Positions 1 through 8,065 of a stretch of 64,000 nucleotides of DNA are shown here, piece by piece. Origin of the DNA: Clostridium sp. KNHs214 (GTDB lineage: Bacteria; Bacillota; Clostridia; Clostridiales; Clostridiaceae). The position numbers were made by a program, and so were the translations under genes. Below the pieces are notes generated by a model that did no database searches, was not told the origin of the DNA, and saw only the letters and a program-made list of their open reading frames with translations. The stretch is from contig NZ_JQMW01000011.1 of assembly GCF_000744935.1 (NCBI RefSeq), positions 1,397,795 to 1,461,794 on the forward strand, in the 5' to 3' direction. Numbering within the stretch: position 1 is the first letter of the stretch; each line of letters opens with the position of its first letter.

Positions 1-1
1 T

Positions 2-751
2 TATAAGGCCTTTTGGAACATGGGAGTACCTGTAGATGTAGTAAGCATGGATGTGGATTTTTCAAAGTATAAGTTAGTTGTAGCACCTATGCTGTACATG
101 GTTAGAAAAGGTGTTGGTGAAAGAATAGAGGAGTTTGTGAAAAATGGTGGTACCTTTGTAACTACATACTGGAGTGGCATAGTAGACGAAAATGATTTAT
201 GCTTCCTTGGAGGCTTCCCAGGACCACTTAGAAAGGTTACTGGAATTTGGTCTGAAGAAATAGATGCATTATATGATGATGAAGTGAATTATGTTGAGTT
301 TGAAAATAATAATGAATTTGGTATGTCAGGAAAATATCAAGCTAGTATATTCTGCGATTTAATTCACGCAGAAACGGCTAAAGTGCTTGCCACATATAAA
401 AATGATTTTTATGCGGGAATGCCAGCTGTTACAGAAAACCTTTTCCATAATGGAAAGGCTTACTATATAGCTTTTAGAAGTAATGAGGATTTTCTTTTAA
501 ATTTCTATGAAAAAATAGCTAAAGATTGTAATTTAAAAAGAGCAATAGATGCTCAATTGCCATATGGAGTTACTGCGCAAATGCGTACAGATGGAGAAAA
601 AGATTTTATATTTATTTCTAATTTTACGCAGGATAAAAAGCAAGTGAATTTAAGGGAAAGGATATTTAAAGATATGGAAACTGGCAAGAAGGTGGGAAAA
701 ACTTTAGAACTAAGTAGCTATGGAATAAAAATATTACAAAACATTAGATAA
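2..751 (+). CDS. beta-galactosidase, GH42 family (C-terminal part)
   Basis: The reading frame is open to the left edge of the window, so this is the 3' part of a longer gene; the first in-window codons read YKAFWNMG, and the ATG at 20 is internal. About 250 residues remain. They resemble the trimerisation domain of glycoside hydrolase family 42 (PVDVVSMDVDFSKYKLVVAP, then a glycine-rich FVKNGGTFVTTYWSG segment and GFPGPLRKVTGIW) followed by the small C-terminal beta domain. The catalytic TIM barrel would lie upstream of the window. Family knowledge: GH42 enzymes hydrolyse terminal beta-galactosides in the cytoplasm. The next gene on this strand is 150 bp downstream and looks unrelated. The family call is firm; substrate cannot be judged from this part. 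Confidence 0.85.
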   Translation, partial: YKAFWNMGVPVDVVSMDVDFSKYKLVVAPMLYMVRKGVGERIEEFVKNGGTFVTTYWSGIVDENDLCFLGGFPGPLRKVTGIWSEEIDALYDDEVNYVEFENNNEFGMSGKYQASIFCDLIHAETAKVLATYKNDFYAGMPAVTENLFHNGKAYYIAFRSNEDFLLNFYEKIAKDCNLKRAIDAQLPYGVTAQMRTDGEKDFIFISNFTQDKKQVNLRERIFKDMETGKKVGKTLELSSYGIKILQNIR

Positions 752-903
752 TTGAAAGTCATGTCTTAAGAAATATAAATAGTAAAATGAAAATGAATAC
801 TAAATATTAATACACTAATACATTTAAGTGATTATTTAACCAAGAAGAACCTTCTTCAGCGTAAGCAGGTGTAAGGAGAGTTCACTTTTAGTAATTATGA
901 AGT

Positions 904-2250
904 ATGGATGTGTTTAAAGTGAGTGATAAAGAGATTAAAAAACGAGTATATTCAATGATACTACCTATAATAATAGAAAATATTCTGGAAATGACTGCAG
1001 GGATTGTTTCGGCAGGGATGATAGGGAGGATAGATGTTACAGCCATATCAACTCAAGGAGTATGTTCAAGGCTTATAGGGATTTTATGGTGTATATTTAA
1101 AGGCGTATCTATTGGAGCAACAGTTTTAGTAGCTAGAGCATATGGAGGCAATAATAAAAATAAGATAAAAAGTGTATCAGAACAAACATTATTGCTCTCT
1201 CTTATATTAGGCATTGTTTTTCAGTTAATACTATTGTGGCAAGGAGAAGTCTTTTTAAGTATATTTAATCCTAGTTCCCGAATAATGAAAATGGCCGTAC
1301 CATATTTAAGATTAATTTCTTTTGGACTTCCATTTCAAGCTATTATGATTGCAGTAACAGGCATACTTCAGGGGGTGGGAGATGGAAAAACTCCAATGAT
1401 TATATCTTTATTTATGAACGGAATAAATATACTAGTTGGATATCCGTTGATATTTGGAAGTTTTGGATTTAACCCTATGGGACTAAAAGGTGCTGCTATT
1501 GCCATTGTAATAGCCCAAATTGTTGCAGCATTAATGGGTTTGTATGTACTATTTAAAAAAGAGGGTTTACTGGAGAGGTCAGAAAGAACAAAAATATTTA
1601 AATTAGACTTTAGTGAAACTTCATCAATACTTAATATTGGAATACCATCAGCTTTTGAATCACTATTTTGGCAGTTTTCAGCTATAATACTTACAAGAGT
1701 GATGCTATCTTTTGGTGAAGAACCTTTTTCTGCATATCAGCTAGGTCTTCAAGCAGAAACTATTTCAGAAATGCCAGCCTTGGGTTTTGGAGTTGCAGCT
1801 ACGACTTTTGTTGGACAATCCCTAGGAGCTATGGATAAAGAACTTGGAAAAAGGTATATAAGAGTAATTAAAAAAGGTGGTTTGTTAGTAATGGCTTTTG
1901 GAAGCATTCTTCTTATTTGCTTTCCTAACCAAATTATGAGATTACTCACAGATGATCCTAAAGTTATAGAACTTGGAGCTATATACATTAGGCTAATGGG
2001 ATTAATTCAAGTACCTCAAAATTTAGCAAGAGTTTATAATGGAGCATTAAAGGGAGCAGGGTTTACTAAAATACCTATGATAGTAGCAGGACTAGGTCTT
2101 TGGGGAGTTAGAATACCACTCACCCTTATACTAACTTATATATTTCATATGGATATAGTATACATTTGGTTTATCATATGTGTAGATCAGGTATTTAGAT
2201 TTATTATCAGTATATTTTGGTATAAAAGGAAGAAAATTTTTAGTGCTTAA
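904..2250 (+). CDS. MATE family multidrug/Na+ antiporter
   Basis: This 448-residue, strongly hydrophobic protein has about twelve membrane segments, the usual size and layout of MATE exporters. The first helix carries MILPIIIENILEMTAGIVS, and the two halves repeat the same architecture (the second begins near residue 240 with ILNIGIPSAFESLFWQ). Family knowledge: MATE proteins expel cationic drugs or metabolites across the cytoplasmic membrane using Na+ or H+ gradients. The ATG at 904 is the first possible start, because an in-frame TGA lies at 898. The nearest good ribosome-binding site (AAGGAG at about 873) is unusually far away (~26 bp), so initiation may be weak or depend on leader structure. 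The substrate cannot be inferred. Confidence 0.9.
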   Translation: MDVFKVSDKEIKKRVYSMILPIIIENILEMTAGIVSAGMIGRIDVTAISTQGVCSRLIGILWCIFKGVSIGATVLVARAYGGNNKNKIKSVSEQTLLLSLILGIVFQLILLWQGEVFLSIFNPSSRIMKMAVPYLRLISFGLPFQAIMIAVTGILQGVGDGKTPMIISLFMNGINILVGYPLIFGSFGFNPMGLKGAAIAIVIAQIVAALMGLYVLFKKEGLLERSERTKIFKLDFSETSSILNIGIPSAFESLFWQFSAIILTRVMLSFGEEPFSAYQLGLQAETISEMPALGFGVAATTFVGQSLGAMDKELGKRYIRVIKKGGLLVMAFGSILLICFPNQIMRLLTDDPKVIELGAIYIRLMGLIQVPQNLARVYNGALKGAGFTKIPMIVAGLGLWGVRIPLTLILTYIFHMDIVYIWFIICVDQVFRFIISIFWYKRKKIFSA

Positions 2251-2373
2251 GACGACACCGCTAATTTTTCATAAATAATTATAGTGAATACAATATAATT
2301 GAATAATTACCAATTAAATGGATAGAATTCATTGTATAGAGAAAATGTTTTAAAAACAAGAAAGGAGAATACG

Positions 2374-2709
2374 ATGAATAAAGTCACATTAATTGGAAGA
2401 TTAACTAAAGATTCAGAGTTGATAGACTTAAATGAAAGTGATAGGAAGGGCATTGGATTTACCTTAGCTGTAGATAGGAGACACAAAAATGTAAATGGAG
2501 AAAGGGAAGCAGATTTTATTCCAGTTATTTATTTTACAAAGCATTATGATAGTTTAGTAAAATATTTACTAAAAGGACGATTGATTGCTGTGAGTGGTAG
2601 AATTTCTGTATACTCAAAAGATCAGCAGGATGGAACTAGAAGATATTATACCAGTGTTGTAGCAGATGAAATTAAATTTCTTGAAAGCAAGAAAGAATCA
2701 GCAGTATAA
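2374..2709 (+). CDS. ssb: single-stranded DNA-binding protein, short form
   Basis: The 111-residue product is a single OB-fold SSB: it opens MNKVTLIGRLTKDSEL and contains GRISVYSKDQQDG and YYTSVVADEIKFL, all typical of the bacterial SSB core. The ATG at 2374 is preceded by AAAGGAG at good spacing; an upstream in-frame ATG at 2332 lacks one and is not preferred. The protein stops soon after the OB-fold (KKESAV) and has neither the Gly/Gln-rich linker nor the acidic DDIPF-type tip used to recruit replication partners. It is therefore likely a secondary SSB rather than the replisome SSB. It stands alone, followed directly by a long palindromic region. Confidence 0.87.
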   Translation: MNKVTLIGRLTKDSELIDLNESDRKGIGFTLAVDRRHKNVNGEREADFIPVIYFTKHYDSLVKYLLKGRLIAVSGRISVYSKDQQDGTRRYYTSVVADEIKFLESKKESAV

Positions 2710-2735
2710 GAATATTGTGAAGCAAGTGCCGTAAG

Positions 2736-2967
2736 AAAAATCACACTTTAAGTCTGTGAAACAATTGTAATTTGGGACTAATCACAATACGCTAAGAACT
2801 TCTACATGTTTGCAGATTTCAATCCCCTAAAACCTTAACTCGCTCCTTGCGTCCCTCAAACAAGAAGGTTTCTTAACGGGAATTGAAATCTGCAAACATA
2901 AGAATTTTTAAAGCTAGTTCCATAGTCCCCAATTCCAATTGTTTCACTCCCTTAAAGTGTGATTTTT
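2736..2967. repeat. long hairpin element H1
   Basis: The outer arms are a perfect 17-bp inverted repeat (2736-2752 with 2951-2967), followed inward by imperfect pairing of TGAAACAATTG with CAATTGTTTCA and of TGCAGATTTCAAT with ATTGAAATCTGCA. The centre holds CGCTCCTTGCGTCCCTCAAA. It would fold into a ~115-bp interrupted stem. Confidence 0.85.
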
Positions 2968-3411
2968 CGGTTAACACATAAGCTATCTATGGGGGAATAC
3001 AGCTAACTAAAGGATTATTTTCCTCCACTACGTTATGGAAAATCTTTTATTGGCGGCAGCCAGCCTAAATACATAGGCATGATTAAGATTTATATAAATC
3101 AATGCCTCACGGCAAAATATATTAGACCTTATTTAGTGCTTTATAAAGTTTTTTTTGCGTGAGCCTGTTGATTTATAATGAATGATCAGCATATAGGTTA
3201 AGAAACATAAATATGTATTATAACAACAAATTCTAACATCTAGAACCTAGTACTAAAAAACATTTGGCGACTAGGGACTAAATGAAAGGCTTCGCCTAAA
3301 GAAATATTATGAGCGTTTTCTTATTTATAGATTAAAGATTTTCAGTAGCGCAGGGGAGGAAAATCATCCTTTAGTCGGTCTCCTCCCCCAGAAGCAATGT
3401 ACGCATGAACT

Positions 3412-3644
3412 GAAAAATCTGTCTTTAAGGTAACAATAAATATATTTTCTTAGACTATTGAGCTAGCCTTAGAAATTCTTTGTTTTGAAATTTTAATACC
3501 CGTTAAGAAGCTTTCATGTTTGAGCGCCGTCAGAAGCGAGTTTGAAAGCTTTAGGGTATTGAAATTTGAAAACATTAGAATTTCTTGGCGTACTGTGAAC
3601 AGTCTAAAAAATATATTTATTGTGAACTTAAAGACAGATTTTTC
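3412..3644. repeat. long hairpin element H2
   Basis: The outer arms are a perfect 18-bp inverted repeat (3412-3429 with 3627-3644). Inner pairing continues through AATAAATATATTTT and AGAAATTC. The central core around 3499-3545 is a diverged inverted copy of the H1 core. The right arm ends just at the stop codon of the converging uracil-DNA glycosylase gene, so it may also act as its terminator. Confidence 0.85.
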
Positions 3645-4274
3645 TTATGGCACTTGCTTTGTAATATATTTTTGTTGCGTGGCAACTGTTTTTAAAGCAG
3701 TGTATAGTTTTTCCCAGTCTTTAGAGTATATAGCCTTAAACTCTTCATTTCTATTATATGTCAGTGAAGAAGGGTGATACATTGGGAAAATATATCTTTC
3801 TATCTCTTCATTAAAATAAAGTTCCCCATGGCAGATGCCTATGCTGCTAAAATTTGTAAGTCTCTTAAGTGGTACATTACCAAGGGTTACTATTAGTTTT
3901 GGATTGGCCAATTTGATTTCTTCATCTAATAGGTGTCTAAACAAATTTATCTCAGAAGTTTTTGGAGGACGATTGCTTATAGTTTCTCTTCCGTTTTTTG
4001 AAAGTTTCTTTTTTATAGGTCTAAAAAAGCAGGTGTTTGTTATGCGTATATCTTGTCTATTAATGCCTATGGAATTTAGATAGCTTTCAAAAGTTTTACC
4101 AGCAATGCCTACAAAGGGCTTCCCTGTTTCCACTTCTGTTTTACCAGGAGCTTCACCTACAAATAAAATATCACAAGGCACAGGACCATCACCAGTTATC
4201 CATCCACCTATATGTTCTTCTTTATAATTCTCAGATATAGTCTTAATTGCATCTTTTATCTCTTCAAGAGTCAT
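3645..4274 (-). CDS. uracil-DNA glycosylase, family 4-like
   Basis: A 209-residue member of the uracil-DNA glycosylase superfamily. The water-activating motif is GEAPGKTEVETGKPFVGIAG and the uracil-loop motif is MYHPSSL near the C-terminus, an arrangement like family 4. These enzymes remove uracil from DNA and start base excision repair. The start is taken as the ATG at 4274, which has AGAGGTG in front of it; a TTG nine codons upstream has no ribosome-binding site. Oddity: of the four cysteines that bind the [4Fe-4S] cluster in typical family 4 enzymes only one equivalent (TNTCFFRP) is obvious, so a cluster is probably absent. The last codons (KQVP, stop) lie within the end of the neighbouring palindromic element. 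Confidence 0.83.
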   Translation of the reverse strand: MTLEEIKDAIKTISENYKEEHIGGWITGDGPVPCDILFVGEAPGKTEVETGKPFVGIAGKTFESYLNSIGINRQDIRITNTCFFRPIKKKLSKNGRETISNRPPKTSEINLFRHLLDEEIKLANPKLIVTLGNVPLKRLTNFSSIGICHGELYFNEEIERYIFPMYHPSSLTYNRNEEFKAIYSKDWEKLYTALKTVATQQKYITKQVP

Positions 4275-4352
4275 ACTAAAGGGGCACCTCTTTTCTTTCA
4301 ATACTATTTTATTGTATTTACAGTAACTTCACTAAGATTATTTTTACAAATT

Positions 4353-4511
4353 AAGGTACATGAAAAGAAATAACAAGTCAAAGCTGCTAGTATATTTTGT
4401 GTCAGACAAGGGGTTCCGTCGCTAGTAGACTATTGGCGGGTACTGATGACGCAGTATTACGCCAAATAGACTAACTAGCATACTGACTTATTGTTCATTT
4501 GAATGTGCCTA
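4353..4511. repeat. MITE-like palindrome, AACAAGTCA family, copy 1
   Basis: The ends are imperfect inverted repeats: GAAAAGAAATAACAAGTCAA on the left and CTGACTTATTGTTCATTTGA on the right, with CTAGTAT/CTAGCATAC further in. The left ~60 bp match, in reverse complement, the right end of the element at 53518-53680. It lies between the uracil-DNA glycosylase and cardiolipin synthase genes. Confidence 0.8.
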
Positions 4512-4528
4512 ATGTGTATTTAAAAATA

Positions 4529-5962
4529 TTAAAGAAGGTTTGAAAAAATTCTAGCTATAGCTTCTATAGACTTTTTGTAAAAGGGAGTGTTTTCAAAAGA
4601 GCTATAATCAGCTAAAGTACTTTCTTTTAAATCATTTATAAAAGTCGTTTCTAATTCTTCTGTAGAAGATTTATCGTATATAACAGCATTTATCTCATAG
4701 TTTAACTCAAAGCTGCGAATATCCATATTAGCAGTACCTACCGTAGAAATTTCTCCATCTACGGTCATAAATTTAGAGTGCATAAAGGCATCATTTTTAT
4801 AAAGATAGATTTTAATACCGTATTTAGCTAGCTCTGAAAGATAAGTTCTGGAGGCATAATAAACTGTAAAGTGGTCATAACGACCAGGAAACAAAATCTT
4901 TATCTTAATGCCACTTAAAGCAGCTATTTTTAAGGCATTCATTACACTATAATTTGGCACAAAGTATGGTGTGGCTATGTAAATATGATCTTCTGCTAGA
5001 GAAATCATTTTAATAATTACCTGCATGATAGATGCATTTTCAGAGTCAGGGCCACTTTTGACTAACTGCATTACTTTTCCTTTAGAATTATTGGGAGTAG
5101 GAAAATAAGATTCAAAATCATTATGCCAAGGAAATGTATTTTGACTTTTTTTAACCATAAAAAAATCATCTAAAAATGAAGCTTGAAGCCCAAGCACAGA
5201 GTCACCTTGAATCATTATATGAGTATCTCGCCAGTAGCCTAATTTGCTTTTTCCTAAGTATTCATCCCCAATATTTATGCCACCTAAAAATCCTATTTTA
5301 CCATCTATGACAACTATTTTACGATGATTTCTATAGTTTAATTGAGTGTTTATCTTTTTAAATAAAGGTGCCAGAAAGTAAGTATAAAAAACTACATCTA
5401 CTCCTGCAGATTTTAAATCATTTATAAAATCTTTTTTTATTGTAGGAGAACCAACTCTATCTATGATAAAACGAACTTCCACTCCTTCTTTAGCTTTTTT
5501 TATTAATATGTTTTTTATTTCATTTCCTATTGTGTCATTTTTAACTATATAATATTCAAGATGTATATGATGTTTTGCATTTTGCAGACAAGTTTTTAAT
5601 ATTTTAAATTTCTCTTCACCATTAGTAAGTATGGATATATCATTATCTATAAAAACAGGACAATTATTATTATTCATTATCAAATGTATAAGAGAAGGAT
5701 ATTTAACATCTTTTATATTATACAATGCTTCAGATACAAGTTTATGAGTACGTTGGGTAGTTTCAGTATTTAGTTTATGCTTCTTCCAATTTCTTCCCGC
5801 AAATATGTATAAAAATAAGCCTATAGGAGGTAATATTATTAATATTAATAGCCAAGCTATGGTTTTTTCAGGTCTTCTTCGTTCTAGAATTATTACTATT
5901 ATAGATATTAATGCATTAATTATAAAAAACCAAGAAAGTATTTTTATAAAGCTAGTATTCAT
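4529..5962 (-). CDS. cls: cardiolipin synthase (phospholipase D family)
   Basis: The 477-residue product has two N-terminal membrane helices (about residues 5-26 and 35-54) and two phospholipase D HKD motifs: HRKIVVID at about 213-220 and HSKFMTVD at about 395-402. This is the full architecture of bacterial cardiolipin synthase, which condenses two phosphatidylglycerols into cardiolipin plus glycerol at the membrane. The chosen ATG at 5962 sits behind AAAGGAGGT; the frame extends 15 codons further up but without a better start. It is divergent from the HD-GYP gene. Paralogues are common, so Cls1/Cls2 identity is open. Confidence 0.92.
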   Translation of the reverse strand: MNTSFIKILSWFFIINALISIIVIILERRRPEKTIAWLLILIILPPIGLFLYIFAGRNWKKHKLNTETTQRTHKLVSEALYNIKDVKYPSLIHLIMNNNNCPVFIDNDISILTNGEEKFKILKTCLQNAKHHIHLEYYIVKNDTIGNEIKNILIKKAKEGVEVRFIIDRVGSPTIKKDFINDLKSAGVDVVFYTYFLAPLFKKINTQLNYRNHRKIVVIDGKIGFLGGINIGDEYLGKSKLGYWRDTHIMIQGDSVLGLQASFLDDFFMVKKSQNTFPWHNDFESYFPTPNNSKGKVMQLVKSGPDSENASIMQVIIKMISLAEDHIYIATPYFVPNYSVMNALKIAALSGIKIKILFPGRYDHFTVYYASRTYLSELAKYGIKIYLYKNDAFMHSKFMTVDGEISTVGTANMDIRSFELNYEINAVIYDKSSTEELETTFINDLKESTLADYSSFENTPFYKKSIEAIARIFSNLL

Positions 5963-6104
5963 GGGACAACCTCCTTTAAATATAACTGTGTAAAAATATA
6001 ATATCAATTATTTTTACACATTACAAAGGAATTACTACAAATTTATAGAAATATTGTATAATATGTAAATTAGTATTTCAAATTTGGAGTTTATGGAGGG
6101 AATT

Positions 6105-7172
6105 ATGAGGTTAGAATTTATAAAAAATCTAAGTGGAAAAGAAGTTTTAGCCAGAAGTATATTTTCTAGTGATGGAAGTGTACTTTTAAAGAAGGGGATT
6201 AGATTAACTTTAAATTATATAAGGCAGTTAGAGGCTAATGGAATATACCTTGTATACATAAAAGATGACAGATTTCCCGATATAGATACTAAAGAAAACA
6301 AAGAAATTGATAAATTAAAATCTTCTAGCTTAAATGAAATGCCTTTGTTATTTCAAAATATATTATCAGGTAGTAAAACTCAAATACAGGAGAGTCTCAG
6401 AAATATTGAAAACATTATCAATTACATTTCTGAAGAAAAGAATGTAAATACTAATTTATATGAAGTAAAATTATATGATGATTATACATATATACATTCT
6501 CTAAACACAGGAATTATGGCTACATACTTAGGAGTTAAATTGGGATGGAATAAGGAGGAAGTTAAAAAACTCGGCATATGTGGTATTCTTCACGACATTG
6601 GAAAAACAAAAATTCCTAATAGTATAATAAATAAAAAGGGAGTTCTAACTAAAAATGAATTAAATATAATAAAAAAGCATCCTATATTTGGAGGAGAGAT
6701 ATTAAGGAGTAAAGGTATTTTTTCTGAGGATATCATTTTAGGTGTTTTGCAGCATCATGAAAAAGTCTCAGGTACAGGGTATCCTTTTGGATTAAAGGGA
6801 GATGAAATTTGTGATTATGCAAAGATAATAAGTATTTGCGATGTTTTTACTGCAGTAAGTTCTAATAGAAGCTATAGAAATAGATTTTCTCCTAATGAGG
6901 CTTATGAATTAATACTTAGTAATTCAGGTATAATGTTTGAAACAAAGTATGTAGAAAAGTTTAGACAATGCTTTGCTATATACCCTTTAGGATGTAAATT
7001 AGTACTGTCTAATGGTTTAGAGGGGTATGTAGTAGGTCAAAATGAAAATTTCCCAGATAGACCAATAATAAGAGTTACATGTGGGGAATCTAAAAAGAAT
7101 AATGTTTATACATATGATATGAATCTTTTGGATAATCCAAGCATTACAATAGTCGATGTTTGCCATGAATAA
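6105..7172 (+). CDS. HD-GYP domain protein, probable cyclic-di-GMP phosphodiesterase
   Basis: A 355-residue cytoplasmic protein. Residues 1-90 form an N-terminal region without membrane helices (LEFIKNLSGKEVLARSIFS). An HD-GYP domain follows, with GILHDIGKTKIP and HHEKVSGTGYPFGL, retaining the HD metal ligands and the GYP signature. Family knowledge: HD-GYP proteins hydrolyse c-di-GMP to pGpG or GMP. A C-terminal segment of ~80 residues (YPLGCKLVLSNGLEGYVVG) is commonly found after such domains. The ATG at 6105 has GGAGGG six bases upstream; the ATGs at 6084 and 6093 do not. The gene stands alone, with a hairpin terminator at 7219-7247. Its sensory input is unknown. Confidence 0.9.
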   Translation: MRLEFIKNLSGKEVLARSIFSSDGSVLLKKGIRLTLNYIRQLEANGIYLVYIKDDRFPDIDTKENKEIDKLKSSSLNEMPLLFQNILSGSKTQIQESLRNIENIINYISEEKNVNTNLYEVKLYDDYTYIHSLNTGIMATYLGVKLGWNKEEVKKLGICGILHDIGKTKIPNSIINKKGVLTKNELNIIKKHPIFGGEILRSKGIFSEDIILGVLQHHEKVSGTGYPFGLKGDEICDYAKIISICDVFTAVSSNRSYRNRFSPNEAYELILSNSGIMFETKYVEKFRQCFAIYPLGCKLVLSNGLEGYVVGQNENFPDRPIIRVTCGESKKNNVYTYDMNLLDNPSITIVDVCHE

Positions 7173-7218
7173 GTACAATTGTTAACTGTTTATTCCATGG
7201 TAAATGCATATAAATTTT

Positions 7219-7250
7219 AAAATGATGTTGAATTTCGACATCATTTTATA
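7219..7250 (+). terminator. hairpin terminator after HD-GYP gene
   Basis: A 10-bp perfect stem (AAAATGATGT, 7219-7228, with ACATCATTTT, 7238-7247) and a 9-nt loop sit 47 bp after the stop codon. The 3' side is T-rich but has no long T-run, so strength is uncertain. Confidence 0.6.
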
Positions 7251-7255
7251 TTATA

Positions 7256-7270
7256 ATTGGTATATACAAC
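7256..7270. promoter_or_regulatory. NagR/DasR-type operator (dre-like) upstream of nagR
   Basis: ATTGGTATATACAAC, 50 bp before the GntR/UTRA regulator gene, is an imperfect palindrome close to the known NagR (YvoA) and DasR operator form ATTGGTATAGACAAC-like. Its position suggests autoregulation of the nagR-nagA-nagB cluster, relieved by an amino-sugar phosphate. This rests on motif resemblance only. Confidence 0.6.
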
Positions 7271-7320
7271 ATAACAACATGTGAATATGATAATATTTAT
7301 TTATAGCGGGAGGTAATATT

Positions 7321-8049
7321 TTGAGAAAAATTTGTAAGGATAGTCCACTTCCACTGTATTATCAAATAAAGCAATTATTGCTTGACATGATAGAAGATGG
7401 AGAATTAATTCCGGGAGAATTAATACCTCCTGAAAGAGAAATTTGTCAACTTCAAGAAGTAAGTAGAATGACTGTAAATAAAGCAATAATGTCTTTAGTA
7501 AATGAGGGAGTTTTATATAGAGAGCAGGGGAAAGGAACTTTTGTTGCCTGTCCTAAGGAGAAACAACAATTGCAACTAAAGGGTTTTACAGAGCAAATGG
7601 AGGAAAAAGGACTTAAGTCTAGTTCGAAGATAATATCCTTCAATGTAAAGAAAGCTACAAATCAAATAAAATGTGTTTTGAAACTTCCGAAAGATCAAGA
7701 AGAAGTAATAGAAATAAATAGATTAAGAATTATTGAACAGGACCCTTATGCTTTGGAAAAAGTTTTTATACCTTGTTATATGTGTCCAGGTTTAACAAAG
7801 GAGAGTTTAGAGGGGAAGTCGCTCTATGAAATATTAAGAGAAAAATATAATTTTAATTTAAAGTTTGCAAAACAAACAATAGAACCGATAATGCTAAATG
7901 AGTTTGAAAGTAAATTATTAAATCAGGAGGATAATTCTCTTGCATTAGTTTTTAAAAGAACAACTTATTTAGAAAATGATATGCCTATAGAACATACTAG
8001 AGAAATATATAGAAGTGATAAATATAAATATGAGATAGTACTTACTTAA
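7321..8049 (+). CDS. nagR: GntR/HutC family regulator, NagR-like
   Basis: The 242-residue protein has an N-terminal GntR winged helix (PLYYQIKQLLLDMIEDG through GVLYREQGKGTFV, about residues 10-76) and a C-terminal UTRA effector domain (residues ~95-238). It starts with TTG behind GGGAGGT. It lies one base from the nagA frame and behind a NagR-type operator, which points to control of N-acetylglucosamine use. In characterised relatives the UTRA domain binds GlcNAc-6-P or GlcN-6-P and releases the repressor. Function is assigned from family plus context. Confidence 0.85.
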   Translation: MRKICKDSPLPLYYQIKQLLLDMIEDGELIPGELIPPEREICQLQEVSRMTVNKAIMSLVNEGVLYREQGKGTFVACPKEKQQLQLKGFTEQMEEKGLKSSSKIISFNVKKATNQIKCVLKLPKDQEEVIEINRLRIIEQDPYALEKVFIPCYMCPGLTKESLEGKSLYEILREKYNFNLKFAKQTIEPIMLNEFESKLLNQEDNSLALVFKRTTYLENDMPIEHTREIYRSDKYKYEIVLT

Positions 8050-8065
8050 AATGGGAGATGGTAGT

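Larger units (their letters stand above)
2720..3659. repeat. composite of nested long palindromes (~0.94 kb)
   Basis: The gene-free stretch after ssb is bounded by a 23-bp inverted repeat with one mismatch (2720-2742 and 3637-3659). Inside lie a long hairpin at 2736-2967, another at 3412-3644, and a further inverted pair (about 3011-3032 and 3355-3376, core AAAGGAT...TTTTCCTCC). The two long hairpins share a related central core (CCCGTTAAGAA...TGTTTGAG and GAGCGAGTT) in opposite orientations. No protein-coding signal was found. It looks like several palindromic, MITE-like elements inserted next to or inside one another. Confidence 0.8.

Noticed and set aside
752..903. Possible riboswitch or T-box before the MATE gene
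   Set aside because: No conserved aptamer or T-box sequence was found; only a short GAAGAACCTTCTTC inverted repeat is present.
3520..3777. 85-codon plus-strand frame
   Set aside because: It overlaps a long hairpin and the antisense of the uracil-DNA glycosylase gene, and has no ribosome-binding site or family resemblance.
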